The translations under genes and the position numbers were made by a program. From the NCBI GenBank assembly GCA_026391775.1, contig JAPLDK010000067.1:1-43797 (forward strand): DNA of 43,797 bases, read 5' to 3'. Source of the stretch: Bacteroidota bacterium. Its GTDB lineage: Bacteria; Bacteroidota; Bacteroidia; Bacteroidales; FEN-979. The notes beneath the pieces are model-generated. The model saw nothing but the letters and a program-made list of their open reading frames with translations, had not been told where the DNA came from and ran no database searches. Positions 25,035-33,476 of the stretch are shown here, piece by piece. Position 1 is the first letter of the stretch, and the number at the start of each line of letters is the position of its first letter.

Positions 25035-27311
25035 TTACTTTTGCACTGACCTGCAGATGAGGAACTTGCCCCTGGCTGTTGTTGAAGATGCAGGAAACGA
25101 AAGTATTGCAATATACATACCCTGTGACAGGCTGATTGTACTGATTACCGAACCGGGAGTATAATCCGTTTGAATAATTTCCTTACCCATGGAATTGAAT
25201 ATGGTCAGTTTACAGGGATCTGAATTTCCATTCATGGGGGTCGAAGCCCTGCCCCTGTTATTCACCAATTCCATTCTGACTTCCTTATCGGCCGGATCGG
25301 GATAAATCCTGAGATTGGGCATTAATCCGGTTGATCCCTGCTCTTGTATCCCCGGTATCCTGCCTTTTGTAAAATAATTCAAACCGCCGCTGAAATTTCC
25401 GCATACCATATCATAATACAGAGGATCGCTCAAGTGGGAAAGAAACCCGGAGGTTCTCCAGCCGATTCTCAGGCTGTCATTTGAAATGCCGATCAGGCTG
25501 TTCAGTGAATCAATCTCGGTGAACCTCCCGTTCAGATTGCCGTCTATGCCCGTAAAAAGGCGCATTTTCCCCTCCTCTGATCCGGCAAGAAGGTAAGTCC
25601 TGTTGTTGTTCCTGAAAAAATACGGGGTGCAATAACCGAAATAGGAAAGATTGTGATTTGTTACATCAACCTTGCCCAGGCTGTCAAGTGTAGAAGTGAA
25701 AACGGGATTGCCCGGGCTTCCGGTATTCCTGAAATATTTCATGGTACCATTCTGCCGGCCAACGATAAGATCGGCCAAGCCGTCACGGTCAAGATCAAAA
25801 AGCTGGGGGGCGCTGAATGCATCGGTTTTGATCTGCTGGTAGTTTTTCTGTGGACTGCCGTAAACGGGTATCCCGGCACTGTCGCCCCGGCCCTGGAAAT
25901 AAATCAGGCTCCCATCCTCATTGCCGCATAAGAGATCGGTTATTCCGTCATTGTTCAGGTCCCAAAAGGCAGGATACAAGCCGTGAACTTTGAGGCCGGA
26001 TGCATTTGCAAGGTCAGTTGTTAACAGCCCGAAAGCCGGTACATAGCTGGTCCCCGTATTTTTAAGAAAGGAAAGGGAAGAAGTAAAGTACGATTGAAGG
26101 TATCCGCTATGATATGCCGAAGAATCATAGTACCCATAATTCCCTGTTACAATGTCATCCAGTCCGTCATGGTTCAGGTCAGCATTGACGGGATTTGAAC
26201 CGCTGCCAAAATCCAGCATTTCTGATTGAAACAAAGCATCGGTCCGAAAAACAAAATCCGGATTGGTATTGGTCCCTGTGTTTTTATAGAACCAGCAACT
26301 TTTTGTGTTCTCAGCATTATAATACGCAGGGTCGAAAGGCGAAACCACAAGGTCATTGATGCCATCATTATCAAGATCAAGATAGGAGAGGACCGGGAAA
26401 GAAAACAGCTGTACGCTCTTGTCATAGGAAGGGAAGACTGTGTCCTGGCTAACCATCAGGGCAGAATCCCTGCTTCCCCCGTTGGTCAGGGCAATGAGGT
26501 TCGGGAAGTCCACATCCCCCACAATAAGATCGGTGAGACCGTCTCCGTTCAGGTCGGTGGCAAGCAATGTGGATCCGGTATGCTTGGGAGGGCTGAAGTC
26601 ATCCGCAGAAACAAGATCATTTAATAATTTATAAGGGCAGACGGCATTGAGGGTAATATGATTCCCTCCCTCGCTTTCCCTGAATTTCCCCCAGCAATGG
26701 TCGCTGAGGCGGTAATCCAGGCTGTCGCAGTTCCCGAAGGTTTCCATGGAGAGATTCTTATGGTATTCCATATAGGAACCCAGGCCGAAAAAAGTCAAAA
26801 GGTCAAGGTCCCCGTCCCCGTCTATGTCGGCAATCACCGGGTAATCGGCTGAAGTCACCAGTATTCCCACAAAACCCGTATAGTACCATGATTTGAGAAG
26901 GTCGGTCTGGAGATGAAAGCTCAGGCTCCCCGCCGATGTGTTCCTGAAAACCCTCACGCCCCCGTAACCGTAGGTGAAGATGTCCATCTTCCCGTCACAG
27001 TTATAATCGGCCGTGATCACCCATTCATGCATTTCAGGCAGCTGCGATTCATACTCTGGTGCATATCTATAATTGATTTGCCCGACACCTCCCTGGTTGA
27101 TAAATGTAAGCTTGCGGTTGCCGTGACGGTCAAAGATAAGCAGGTCGTTCAAGCCGTCAAGGTTAAGGTCGATAGCACAGAACTGGCAGGCATTGAGTCC
27201 GCCTGCCCAGGTGTACTTCAGGTTGCCTGAAGCGGCTGTTTGTCCGTCAGCTAATGAAACAAAGCATAATAATACAAGGAATGATAATATATATCTGGCG
27301 GATGTCATCAT
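25035..27311 (-). CDS. Secreted VCBS/FG-GAP repeat protein with type IX (Por) C-terminal sorting domain
   Basis: From the ATG at 27311 the protein has 758 residues; a TTG at 27350 is also open but overlaps the predicted -7 box, so I reject it. A signal peptide (ILSFLVLLCFVSLADGQ) is followed by eight FG-GAP/VCBS units, each with a Ca-binding-like D-x-[DN]-x-D-G core (for example DLNLDG, DYNCDG, DIDGDG, DLNGDG, DLDNDG, DLNHDG, DLNNDG, DLDRDG), suggesting a beta-propeller-like surface protein. The last 80 residues (NLRIYPDPADKEVRM to ISLSQGMYIAIL) form a type A sorting domain for type IX secretion, so it should be exported and anchored or released at the cell surface. Ligand unknown. Confidence 0.88.
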   Translation of the reverse strand: MMTSARYILSFLVLLCFVSLADGQTAASGNLKYTWAGGLNACQFCAIDLNLDGLNDLLIFDRHGNRKLTFINQGGVGQINYRYAPEYESQLPEMHEWVITADYNCDGKMDIFTYGYGGVRVFRNTSAGSLSFHLQTDLLKSWYYTGFVGILVTSADYPVIADIDGDGDLDLLTFFGLGSYMEYHKNLSMETFGNCDSLDYRLSDHCWGKFRESEGGNHITLNAVCPYKLLNDLVSADDFSPPKHTGSTLLATDLNGDGLTDLIVGDVDFPNLIALTNGGSRDSALMVSQDTVFPSYDKSVQLFSFPVLSYLDLDNDGINDLVVSPFDPAYYNAENTKSCWFYKNTGTNTNPDFVFRTDALFQSEMLDFGSGSNPVNADLNHDGLDDIVTGNYGYYDSSAYHSGYLQSYFTSSLSFLKNTGTSYVPAFGLLTTDLANASGLKVHGLYPAFWDLNNDGITDLLCGNEDGSLIYFQGRGDSAGIPVYGSPQKNYQQIKTDAFSAPQLFDLDRDGLADLIVGRQNGTMKYFRNTGSPGNPVFTSTLDSLGKVDVTNHNLSYFGYCTPYFFRNNNRTYLLAGSEEGKMRLFTGIDGNLNGRFTEIDSLNSLIGISNDSLRIGWRTSGFLSHLSDPLYYDMVCGNFSGGLNYFTKGRIPGIQEQGSTGLMPNLRIYPDPADKEVRMELVNNRGRASTPMNGNSDPCKLTIFNSMGKEIIQTDYTPGSVISTISLSQGMYIAILSFPASSTTARGKFLICRSVQK

Positions 27312-27347
27312 ACGGTCAAACAGATTTTGCTCCCGGCAAGGGTTTCG

Positions 27348-27355
27348 CAAAATTA
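27348..27355 (-). promoter_or_regulatory. Putative -7 box (TAATTTTG) of the sorting-domain protein gene
   Basis: On the minus strand TAATTTTG matches TAnnTTTG. It predicts transcription from about 27344, giving a leader of about 33 bases to the ATG at 27311. It rules against translation from the TTG at 27350, which lies inside the box. No -33 TTG at usual spacing was found. Confidence 0.5.
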
Positions 27356-27368
27356 CCTAAGAATTAAC

Positions 27369-27376
27369 TACTTTTG
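27369..27376 (+). promoter_or_regulatory. Putative -7 box (TACTTTTG) of the response-regulator gene
   Basis: TACTTTTG matches TAnnTTTG and would start transcription about 13 bases before the ATG at 27393. It is back to back with the minus-strand box at 27348-27355, leaving only 13 bases between the two divergent -7 elements. Confidence 0.5.
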
Positions 27377-27392
27377 TTCTCAAATCTGAAGA

Positions 27393-28553
27393 ATGCCGCG
27401 AATTCTTGTTATTGATGATGAACAGAGTATCCTGAGCACTCTCCACGAGATCCTGGAATACGAGAAGTTCAGGGTAGATGATGCCAGGGATGGGGCAGAA
27501 GGGCTGAAACTCGCAAGGGAACATCATTATGATGCAATTCTATGCGATATAAAAATGCCCAAAATGGATGGCCTGGAGGTGTTGAGCCACTTACTTAGTT
27601 TTTCGGAAACCCCGGTCATCATGATCTCCGGACACGGGACTATTGAAACGGCTGTAGAGGCAATCCGCAAGGGTGCGTTTGATTATATCGCAAAACCCCT
27701 CGACCTGAACCGGCTCCTTGTGACTCTAAGAAACGCCATGGACAAAGGCAGGCTGGTCGACGAAACCAAGCTGCTCCGCAAGAAAGTCGGGATGAACTAC
27801 GAGATGGTAGGGGAGTCGGAGCCCATGACAGGCATTTGGGAAATGATCCGTAAAGTGGCCCCTACCGATGCCAGGGTACTGATCACAGGCGAAAACGGTA
27901 CCGGCAAGGAACTGGTAGCCCGCCATATCCATGCCCTCAGCAACAGGAGCGACGGGCCTTTTATTGAAGTGAACTGTGCTGCCATCCCTTCGGAACTGAT
28001 CGAAAGCAACCTCTTCGGCCATGAAAAAGGATCATTCACATCCGCAATAAAACAGCATAAAGGGGATTTTGAACAGGCCGACGGGGGGACAATTTTTCTC
28101 GACGAGATCGGCGACATGAGCCTCTCTGCCCAATCGAAAGTCCTGAGGGCGCTCCAGGAAAACAAGATTACCAGGGTGGGAGGGGAAAAGGAAATAACAG
28201 TTGATGTCAGGATAATCGCTGCAACGAACAAAAATCTCAAGGAAGAGATACTGAATAAGAACTTCAGGGAAGACTTATACCACCGTTTAAGCGTTATCAT
28301 TATCGAGGTCCCTCCGCTCAGTAAAAGGCTGGATGACATACCTCCCCTGGTCCGGTATTTTATTGACCAATACTGTAACCAGCAGGGTAAACCGATGCTG
28401 AATGTCGATGAGGATGCGATGGAAGAGCTTAAAAATATGAGATGGTCGGGAAATATCCGCGAGCTGAAGAATGTTGCTGAACGGCTTGTGATCCTGTGTG
28501 AAGGCAGCGTAAGCGGCGAAGACATCCGGCGGTACGCCAATCCTCTTTATTAA
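27393..28553 (+). CDS. NtrC-type response regulator (REC-AAA+), no DNA-binding domain
   Basis: A 386-residue protein. The receiver domain (1-120) has the phosphoacceptor D52 in CDIKMPKMDG, an S/T at 79 and the conserved K101. The sigma-54-interaction AAA+ domain (135-365) has Walker A GENGTGKE (166-173), Walker B FLDE (235-238) and arginine-finger region FREDLYHRL. The sigma-54 contact loop reads GSFTSA (213-218) rather than GAFTGA. The chain ends about 20 residues after the WSGNIREL motif, so the C-terminal Fis-type helix-turn-helix is absent. It may act without DNA binding or by a different mechanism. The next gene starts at its stop codon (TAATG). Confidence 0.93.
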   Translation: MPRILVIDDEQSILSTLHEILEYEKFRVDDARDGAEGLKLAREHHYDAILCDIKMPKMDGLEVLSHLLSFSETPVIMISGHGTIETAVEAIRKGAFDYIAKPLDLNRLLVTLRNAMDKGRLVDETKLLRKKVGMNYEMVGESEPMTGIWEMIRKVAPTDARVLITGENGTGKELVARHIHALSNRSDGPFIEVNCAAIPSELIESNLFGHEKGSFTSAIKQHKGDFEQADGGTIFLDEIGDMSLSAQSKVLRALQENKITRVGGEKEITVDVRIIAATNKNLKEEILNKNFREDLYHRLSVIIIEVPPLSKRLDDIPPLVRYFIDQYCNQQGKPMLNVDEDAMEELKNMRWSGNIRELKNVAERLVILCEGSVSGEDIRRYANPLY

Positions 28554-29623
28554 TGAAGAAGATCCTTTATATCAAAAGCGGGAGTACTACGTTTTATGCG
28601 ATCGACCAGGCAATAATGGAAGAACGCTTTACTGTTGTTCCATACCTCCTGCCAAAGAATCTCAGGGGCTGGCTGTTTATCCGGAGCATGCTTTCACTGG
28701 CTGGTTTTATCCTGAAAAACCAGAAGGGGTCTTCGGCTTTTGTTACCTGGTTTGGCGATTACCATGCAGCAATAATTGTGTTCATGGCCAGGTTATTCGG
28801 GAAAAAGGCGGTCATTTTTGCAGGTGGGCAGGAAGCCATCAGTTATCCTGAGCTAAAAAAAGGAGTTTATTACAAGAAGTTCAGGGGGCTATGTGTCAAA
28901 TATGCTCTGCGGAATACATCTCACATTATCCCTAACCATAAGTCGCTGATCTGGCATGAAAATTTTTACTATTCGGAAGAAGGTAAAAAGGATGGTATAA
29001 AGTATTATATACCGGATATTAAAACACCCATGACCATTATTTCAAACGGGGTGGATACAACAAAATTTTACCGCGACAATACTATTTCAAAGGAAGATGG
29101 CAGGATACTGACTGTGGGCACTATGGGCGGGATCAGCGATTTCTATAATAAGGGGTTTGACCTCTTTATAGAAATGGCCAGGAGGATGCCTGAAATGAAA
29201 TTCACCCTGATAGGCTTCAGGAAAGAATTTATGCCTTGGATAGAACAGAACTACCGGGTGAGTGAAATTCCCAACCTGGAAACGCTGCTGTATTTTTGCC
29301 CGGATGACGTACTTTTCATGAATTACAACAGGGCCAGGGTTTTTGTACAGGCTTCCATAACCGAAGGGATGCCATTCACCCTGAATGAAGCTATGCTTTG
29401 CGAATGTATCCCGGTTGGTTCCAATGTGAATGGGATTCCTGATGCAATAGGGAATACCGGGGTCATTGTAAAGAAGCGTTCACCTGATGCCCTGGAAGCA
29501 GCCATCAGGAAGGCCTTCCAGCTGAGTACAGCTGCTGAAGCGAGACAGCGTGCTTTGGATAATTTCTCTATGCCAAAGCACAGGGAGAAACTACTGGAAC
29601 TTTTTGAACAAATACTATCCTGA
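28553..29623 (+). CDS. Glycosyltransferase, GT4-like
   Basis: A 356-residue GT-B fold protein. The C-terminal half shows the GT4 donor-binding pattern: VGTMGG at the start of the second Rossmann domain, then VFVQASITEGMPFTLNEAMLCECIPVG, with the E-x7-E pair inside ITEGMPFTLNE, and a GVIV strand. The N-terminal half is less conserved. It probably transfers a sugar to a surface polysaccharide; donor and acceptor are unknown. Its ATG overlaps the stop of the response regulator by one base, and a flippase follows after 41 bases, which supports an export-polysaccharide role. Confidence 0.85.
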   Translation: MKKILYIKSGSTTFYAIDQAIMEERFTVVPYLLPKNLRGWLFIRSMLSLAGFILKNQKGSSAFVTWFGDYHAAIIVFMARLFGKKAVIFAGGQEAISYPELKKGVYYKKFRGLCVKYALRNTSHIIPNHKSLIWHENFYYSEEGKKDGIKYYIPDIKTPMTIISNGVDTTKFYRDNTISKEDGRILTVGTMGGISDFYNKGFDLFIEMARRMPEMKFTLIGFRKEFMPWIEQNYRVSEIPNLETLLYFCPDDVLFMNYNRARVFVQASITEGMPFTLNEAMLCECIPVGSNVNGIPDAIGNTGVIVKKRSPDALEAAIRKAFQLSTAAEARQRALDNFSMPKHREKLLELFEQILS

Positions 29624-29664
29624 CATCCGCAGACATTAATAAAATCAATAATAAAAAGCATACG

Positions 29665-31125
29665 ATGATATCCAGGCAGTTTTTCAGATCTTCAATGATC
29701 TACTCTCTCATCGGTGCCCTTCCTTATACAACGGGTGTTATCCTGATCCCTTTTTTTACGGCCCGGCTCACACCTGAGCAATTCGGGATCAATGCCATCT
29801 ATTTTACAATGATGTATTTTGTTCAGCTTGTTTCTTCGGCCGGGCTTGATACCTATATCGGCGTGAATTATTTTCAGCAGAAAGATGATCACCGTAAACT
29901 CAGCGAGTTCATTGGCACGGTACTTATAATTCTGATCACCCTGGGGACTGCAGTACTGTTCATTATGCTGATGGGAGGAAGCTTTATGTTCAGGTTGATA
30001 TTCAGGGGTGACCAGGCTTTTCAGTTTTTACCGTTTGGGCTGATCACTGTATTTACAGCCATTTTCAACGGGGTTTTCAAAACGTATTCCAATTTGCTGG
30101 TAAACCAGCAGAGGCCGGAAAGGTTCTTCTATTTGAATATTTCTAATTTCATTATCACCCTGACTGCCTCGCTGGGCATACTTTATGCTTACCCATACAC
30201 CTTGAACGGGCCTATCATCGGACGACTGGTTCCTGCTGCAATCTCCTGCCTTGCATCAGTGGTAATGCTGACCGGAGAATATGGCCTGAAGTTCAGCTGT
30301 AAACATCTCGAAGGCATGCTTGCCTTTTGCGGCCCGATGATCGTTTATGGTGCGATGATATGGGTAGTGAATTATATCGACCGCTATGTGATAAAATACT
30401 TTATGATAGATCCTACTTATGTAGGCATTTTCGATTTTGCCGTGAAGCTCAGCCTGGGTATCGGACTGCTTCATACAGGATTGGTAAATACTATCCAACC
30501 GAAGGTTTTCAACATATGGAAGAACAAGGATCTTACAGAGAGCACGACCGAGGTTAATCGTTATTACAACGCATTTACAGCCATCACCCTTCTGGTTCTG
30601 CCTCTGGTAACAATTGCAATTCCTTTATTGGTTCCCCTGGTGATTAAAAACCACATATATTATCAGGCTTTTGCCTTCATCGGGATCCTCTGCCTTGGTT
30701 ACGCAACCAGCCCGGCATTTTATCTCTTCCTGGCACCGGTTTTTTATTTTAAGAAAACTAAAGTTTTGCCAAAAGTATTCTTGTATTCTGCTGTGATACA
30801 GGTTCTAATGAGCTCATTTCTGGTATGGAAATTCGGCCTTATGGGGGCAGTTTTCTCCAATTTTCTAATCAAACCTATACAGGCTTTGTTTCTTTATATG
30901 GAAAGCCGGAAATTTTTCACGTATCACCTGAACCAGTGGAAGCTGATCTATCTGCCTTTTGTGGTGATTGTGACCGGACTGCTGCTTTATACTATCTCGC
31001 CTGATAAAACCGGGATTATCCCGGGATGCCTTCAGTTATTGATAACAGTTGTTTTGGTTTATTTTACCTATAAAAGGGAGTTGCGGCAACTGGTTTTACC
31101 CTTATTAAAGGGGAAAGGAGTATAG
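29665..31125 (+). CDS. Polysaccharide flippase (Wzx/MATE-type oligosaccharide exporter)
   Basis: A 486-residue protein with 12 to 14 hydrophobic helices. The N-terminus (MIYSLIGALPYTTGVILIPF, then ARLTPEQFG) is typical of the polysaccharide biosynthesis/MVF superfamily that flips lipid-linked oligosaccharides across the inner membrane. It follows the GT4-like glycosyltransferase, suggesting they share a pathway, though no polymerase or initiating transferase is adjacent. It converges on the minus-strand BrkB-family gene with a two-base gap, and no terminator hairpin is visible between them. Confidence 0.87.
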   Translation: MISRQFFRSSMIYSLIGALPYTTGVILIPFFTARLTPEQFGINAIYFTMMYFVQLVSSAGLDTYIGVNYFQQKDDHRKLSEFIGTVLIILITLGTAVLFIMLMGGSFMFRLIFRGDQAFQFLPFGLITVFTAIFNGVFKTYSNLLVNQQRPERFFYLNISNFIITLTASLGILYAYPYTLNGPIIGRLVPAAISCLASVVMLTGEYGLKFSCKHLEGMLAFCGPMIVYGAMIWVVNYIDRYVIKYFMIDPTYVGIFDFAVKLSLGIGLLHTGLVNTIQPKVFNIWKNKDLTESTTEVNRYYNAFTAITLLVLPLVTIAIPLLVPLVIKNHIYYQAFAFIGILCLGYATSPAFYLFLAPVFYFKKTKVLPKVFLYSAVIQVLMSSFLVWKFGLMGAVFSNFLIKPIQALFLYMESRKFFTYHLNQWKLIYLPFVVIVTGLLLYTISPDKTGIIPGCLQLLITVVLVYFTYKRELRQLVLPLLKGKGV

Positions 31126-31127
31126 TC

Positions 31128-32060
31128 TCATTCAACCTGGTATGCTTCCGAAACATCATTCCCTGCGACCCTGATGCTGGCATTCAGCTCAAACCCGATA
31201 AGAAGTACATATGAATTTGTGTAGATCCATAACAGGATCACCATGAGGGTGCCAATAGAGCCGTATAAGGCGTTGTAACGGGAAAAGTTATCCACATAAA
31301 AATTAAAACCCTGAGTGGTCAGCAAAATAAGTAGTGTCGATAATGTTGAACCTGCCGAAATGAACCTGAAACGTTCGTTCCGTGAAGGTGCCAGGTAGTA
31401 TATAAATGAAATTGCAAGAAGCAAAACCGCCAGGATGATTATCCATCGTAAAATCTGTAGCAGGAAAAAAAAGAAATGTGCATTTACGATGTCGTCGGGA
31501 AGTGCCAGTTTAAGTAATGTAAACCCGAAAGTCATCAGGCCGATCGCGATGATCAGGAGAAAGGAAATAATAATGACCAGGACGAATGAAATAAAATATT
31601 GCAATACCATTGAGCGGGATTCTATATCATGGTAAGTATTATTAAAGGCATCTATCAGGCTTTTTATCCCATTGGTTGAAAAATAGAAGGCCAGGATAAA
31701 ATTGAGGATCAAAACACCGCTTCTTGGCCTTGTTATAATATCAATAATGGTTTCATTAACTGTTGCCCAGACAATATCGGGCATAAAGTCCTGGACCAGG
31801 TTCAGCAGGGTCTGCTGGAAATTTGTAATAGGGATAAACGGAATTATGGAAAACAGAAAGATAAGGAAAGGGAAAATAGCAAGGAATAATGAAAACGAAA
31901 TAGCCGAAGCCCTGGTGGCAATATAGCCCTGCTGCATCCCTTTGAAAAAGAAGCCGAATACGTTGTACATGGGAAGTCCGTCAAAGCCCGGCAGGATGAT
32001 CTTTTTAGAGAGTCCTGTAAGAAATGTTATGAGTTTCCAGTTAAGGAATTTTTGCAGCAT
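31128..32060 (-). CDS. YihY/BrkB-family inner-membrane protein
   Basis: A 310-residue protein with about six transmembrane segments. The family hallmarks are GYIATRASAISFSLFLAIFPFLIFLFSIIPFIP near residues 45-75, a middle segment FYFSTNGIKSLIDAFNNTYH, and YLAPSRNERFRFISAGS followed by LYGSIGTLMVILLWIYTNSYVLLIGFELNA. Once thought to be RNase BN, the family has no settled biochemical role. A matching -7 box 18-25 bases upstream indicates transcription separate from the upstream TPR gene. Confidence 0.93.
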   Translation of the reverse strand: MLQKFLNWKLITFLTGLSKKIILPGFDGLPMYNVFGFFFKGMQQGYIATRASAISFSLFLAIFPFLIFLFSIIPFIPITNFQQTLLNLVQDFMPDIVWATVNETIIDIITRPRSGVLILNFILAFYFSTNGIKSLIDAFNNTYHDIESRSMVLQYFISFVLVIIISFLLIIAIGLMTFGFTLLKLALPDDIVNAHFFFFLLQILRWIIILAVLLLAISFIYYLAPSRNERFRFISAGSTLSTLLILLTTQGFNFYVDNFSRYNALYGSIGTLMVILLWIYTNSYVLLIGFELNASIRVAGNDVSEAYQVE

Positions 32061-32077
32061 ATAATATTAAGTCAATA

Positions 32078-32085
32078 CAAAGATA
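32078..32085 (-). promoter_or_regulatory. Putative -7 box (TATCTTTG) of the BrkB-family gene
   Basis: On the minus strand TATCTTTG is identical to the boxes before the LolD-like gene and the tmRNA. It predicts a leader of about 14 bases. The -33 region lacks a clear TTG. Confidence 0.5.
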
Positions 32086-32108
32086 AGGAAAGCTTTGCAG
32101 AAGGTGCT

Positions 32109-33413
32109 TTACTTTGCCTGGGCCTTCCGCGCATTATAGTCACGCAACTCCTTGATGCGGTTCCTGGCATATAGGCTGTATGACATAATCTGGGGCAGAT
32201 TCTGAACTGATGCGGAATCTGTTCCCTTCATTTTAATGAACTCTTCATACCAGGGCAGTGCCTTTGATGGTTTACGGAAGTAATAATCGTATTGGTAGGC
32301 AATCTTAAAAACAATGGCCGGGTCTTTTGGGTCCGTATTATGGGCCTTCAGGAGTATCTCCAGTGCCGTATCCGGTTTTGCGTTTAGATTCCAGGCCCCG
32401 GCCAGTTCGGCATACAGTGTGAGGAGGAACTGGTCGGATGGCATTATGATCTTCATTGTTTTCTGCAGATAACATAGTCCGGTATCTATGCTAAATGAGC
32501 GCATGGCCGAAACACCGTAATAGAAACAGACCTCTACATCGGTTGTATCCAAAACATAGGCTTTCCTGAAATAGGGGACAGCCGAGTCGTACATTTCAAG
32601 TTTGTACCGGCAGAGCCCCAGGTATTTCATGGTGAATTTAGAGTTGTCTCCAAGCCGGATGGATCTTCTGAACCGCTCTGCCGAACCTGGATAATCTTTC
32701 AGGAGGTAGGTGGCGTAAGCATTGAGACGCATAACAGAATAAGTCCTGGGGTTTTCCTGCATAAACCTGGCTGTTATTGACATCGCAGAATCATAATTTT
32801 TAAGGCGGATCAGGAGGTTGGCCATTTTCACCATTACCCCCGCATCGGCAGGATTGACACGATATGCCCGTAAGTAAAAAAGCAGGGCTGAATCGGGTTT
32901 CCTGAGTTCCTGGTAAGCGTTCCCGATCTGTCGGAGCATGTAAAATGAAGAGGAATCATGTCTGTACTGCGGCAGCAGCAGGTTCAGCGCGTTGCGGTAT
33001 TCCTCTGTTTGCGAATACAGCGCAGCCAGTTGTAAAACAACGGATTCATTCAGGGAACCCATCTCAAGAATTTTTCGGTACCAGCGCACCGCCTGTTCAG
33101 TCTCTCCGGTCTGGCGATACAGGCTGGCAATTTTATTCATTATCCTGAGGTTTGTACTGTCGGCCCGCCATGCACGCAGGAATAAACCCTCTGCTTCCTT
33201 AAACCGGAACAGGGCAGTCATAGCCTCACCTTCAAGGAGAATAAGGTCAGTACGGGTTGTATCAGTTGAAAGCAAGTTCCCGGCAAGTTCGACGGCCTGC
33301 TTAAATTGGTAATTTTCAATCAGTGTCCTGAGCTGTTCTGCCGGGGAAATTTGTTGAGCAGTTAAATTTAAAGATGCAATTATCAATATAACAATCAGGA
33401 CCCTTGTTTTCAT
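32109..33413 (-). CDS. Exported tetratricopeptide-repeat protein
   Basis: A 434-residue protein beginning with a signal peptide (VLIVILIIASLNLTAQQ). The rest is a chain of about ten TPR units, with repeated patterns such as AVELAGNLL, AEGLFLRAW, AVRWYRKILEMG, ALLFYLRAYRVNP, AVPYFRKAYVLDTTD and ALEILLKAHNTDPKDP. Such proteins are periplasmic or outer-membrane-facing scaffolds in Bacteroidota. No catalytic domain is visible and no partner can be named. A possible weak promoter lies in the 63 bases separating it from the radical SAM gene, so it may or may not be co-transcribed with that gene. Confidence 0.87.
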   Translation of the reverse strand: MKTRVLIVILIIASLNLTAQQISPAEQLRTLIENYQFKQAVELAGNLLSTDTTRTDLILLEGEAMTALFRFKEAEGLFLRAWRADSTNLRIMNKIASLYRQTGETEQAVRWYRKILEMGSLNESVVLQLAALYSQTEEYRNALNLLLPQYRHDSSSFYMLRQIGNAYQELRKPDSALLFYLRAYRVNPADAGVMVKMANLLIRLKNYDSAMSITARFMQENPRTYSVMRLNAYATYLLKDYPGSAERFRRSIRLGDNSKFTMKYLGLCRYKLEMYDSAVPYFRKAYVLDTTDVEVCFYYGVSAMRSFSIDTGLCYLQKTMKIIMPSDQFLLTLYAELAGAWNLNAKPDTALEILLKAHNTDPKDPAIVFKIAYQYDYYFRKPSKALPWYEEFIKMKGTDSASVQNLPQIMSYSLYARNRIKELRDYNARKAQAK

Positions 33414-33476
33414 GGATTCTTAATTGGTATTGTTTAATGATATAAAAATAGCTAATGTTTTGGAAAAGGGAGTCCT

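Noticed and set aside
27312..27350. TTG start at 27350 for the sorting-domain gene
   Set aside because: It overlaps the predicted -7 box and adds a non-signal-peptide segment; the ATG at 27311 gives a normal signal peptide.
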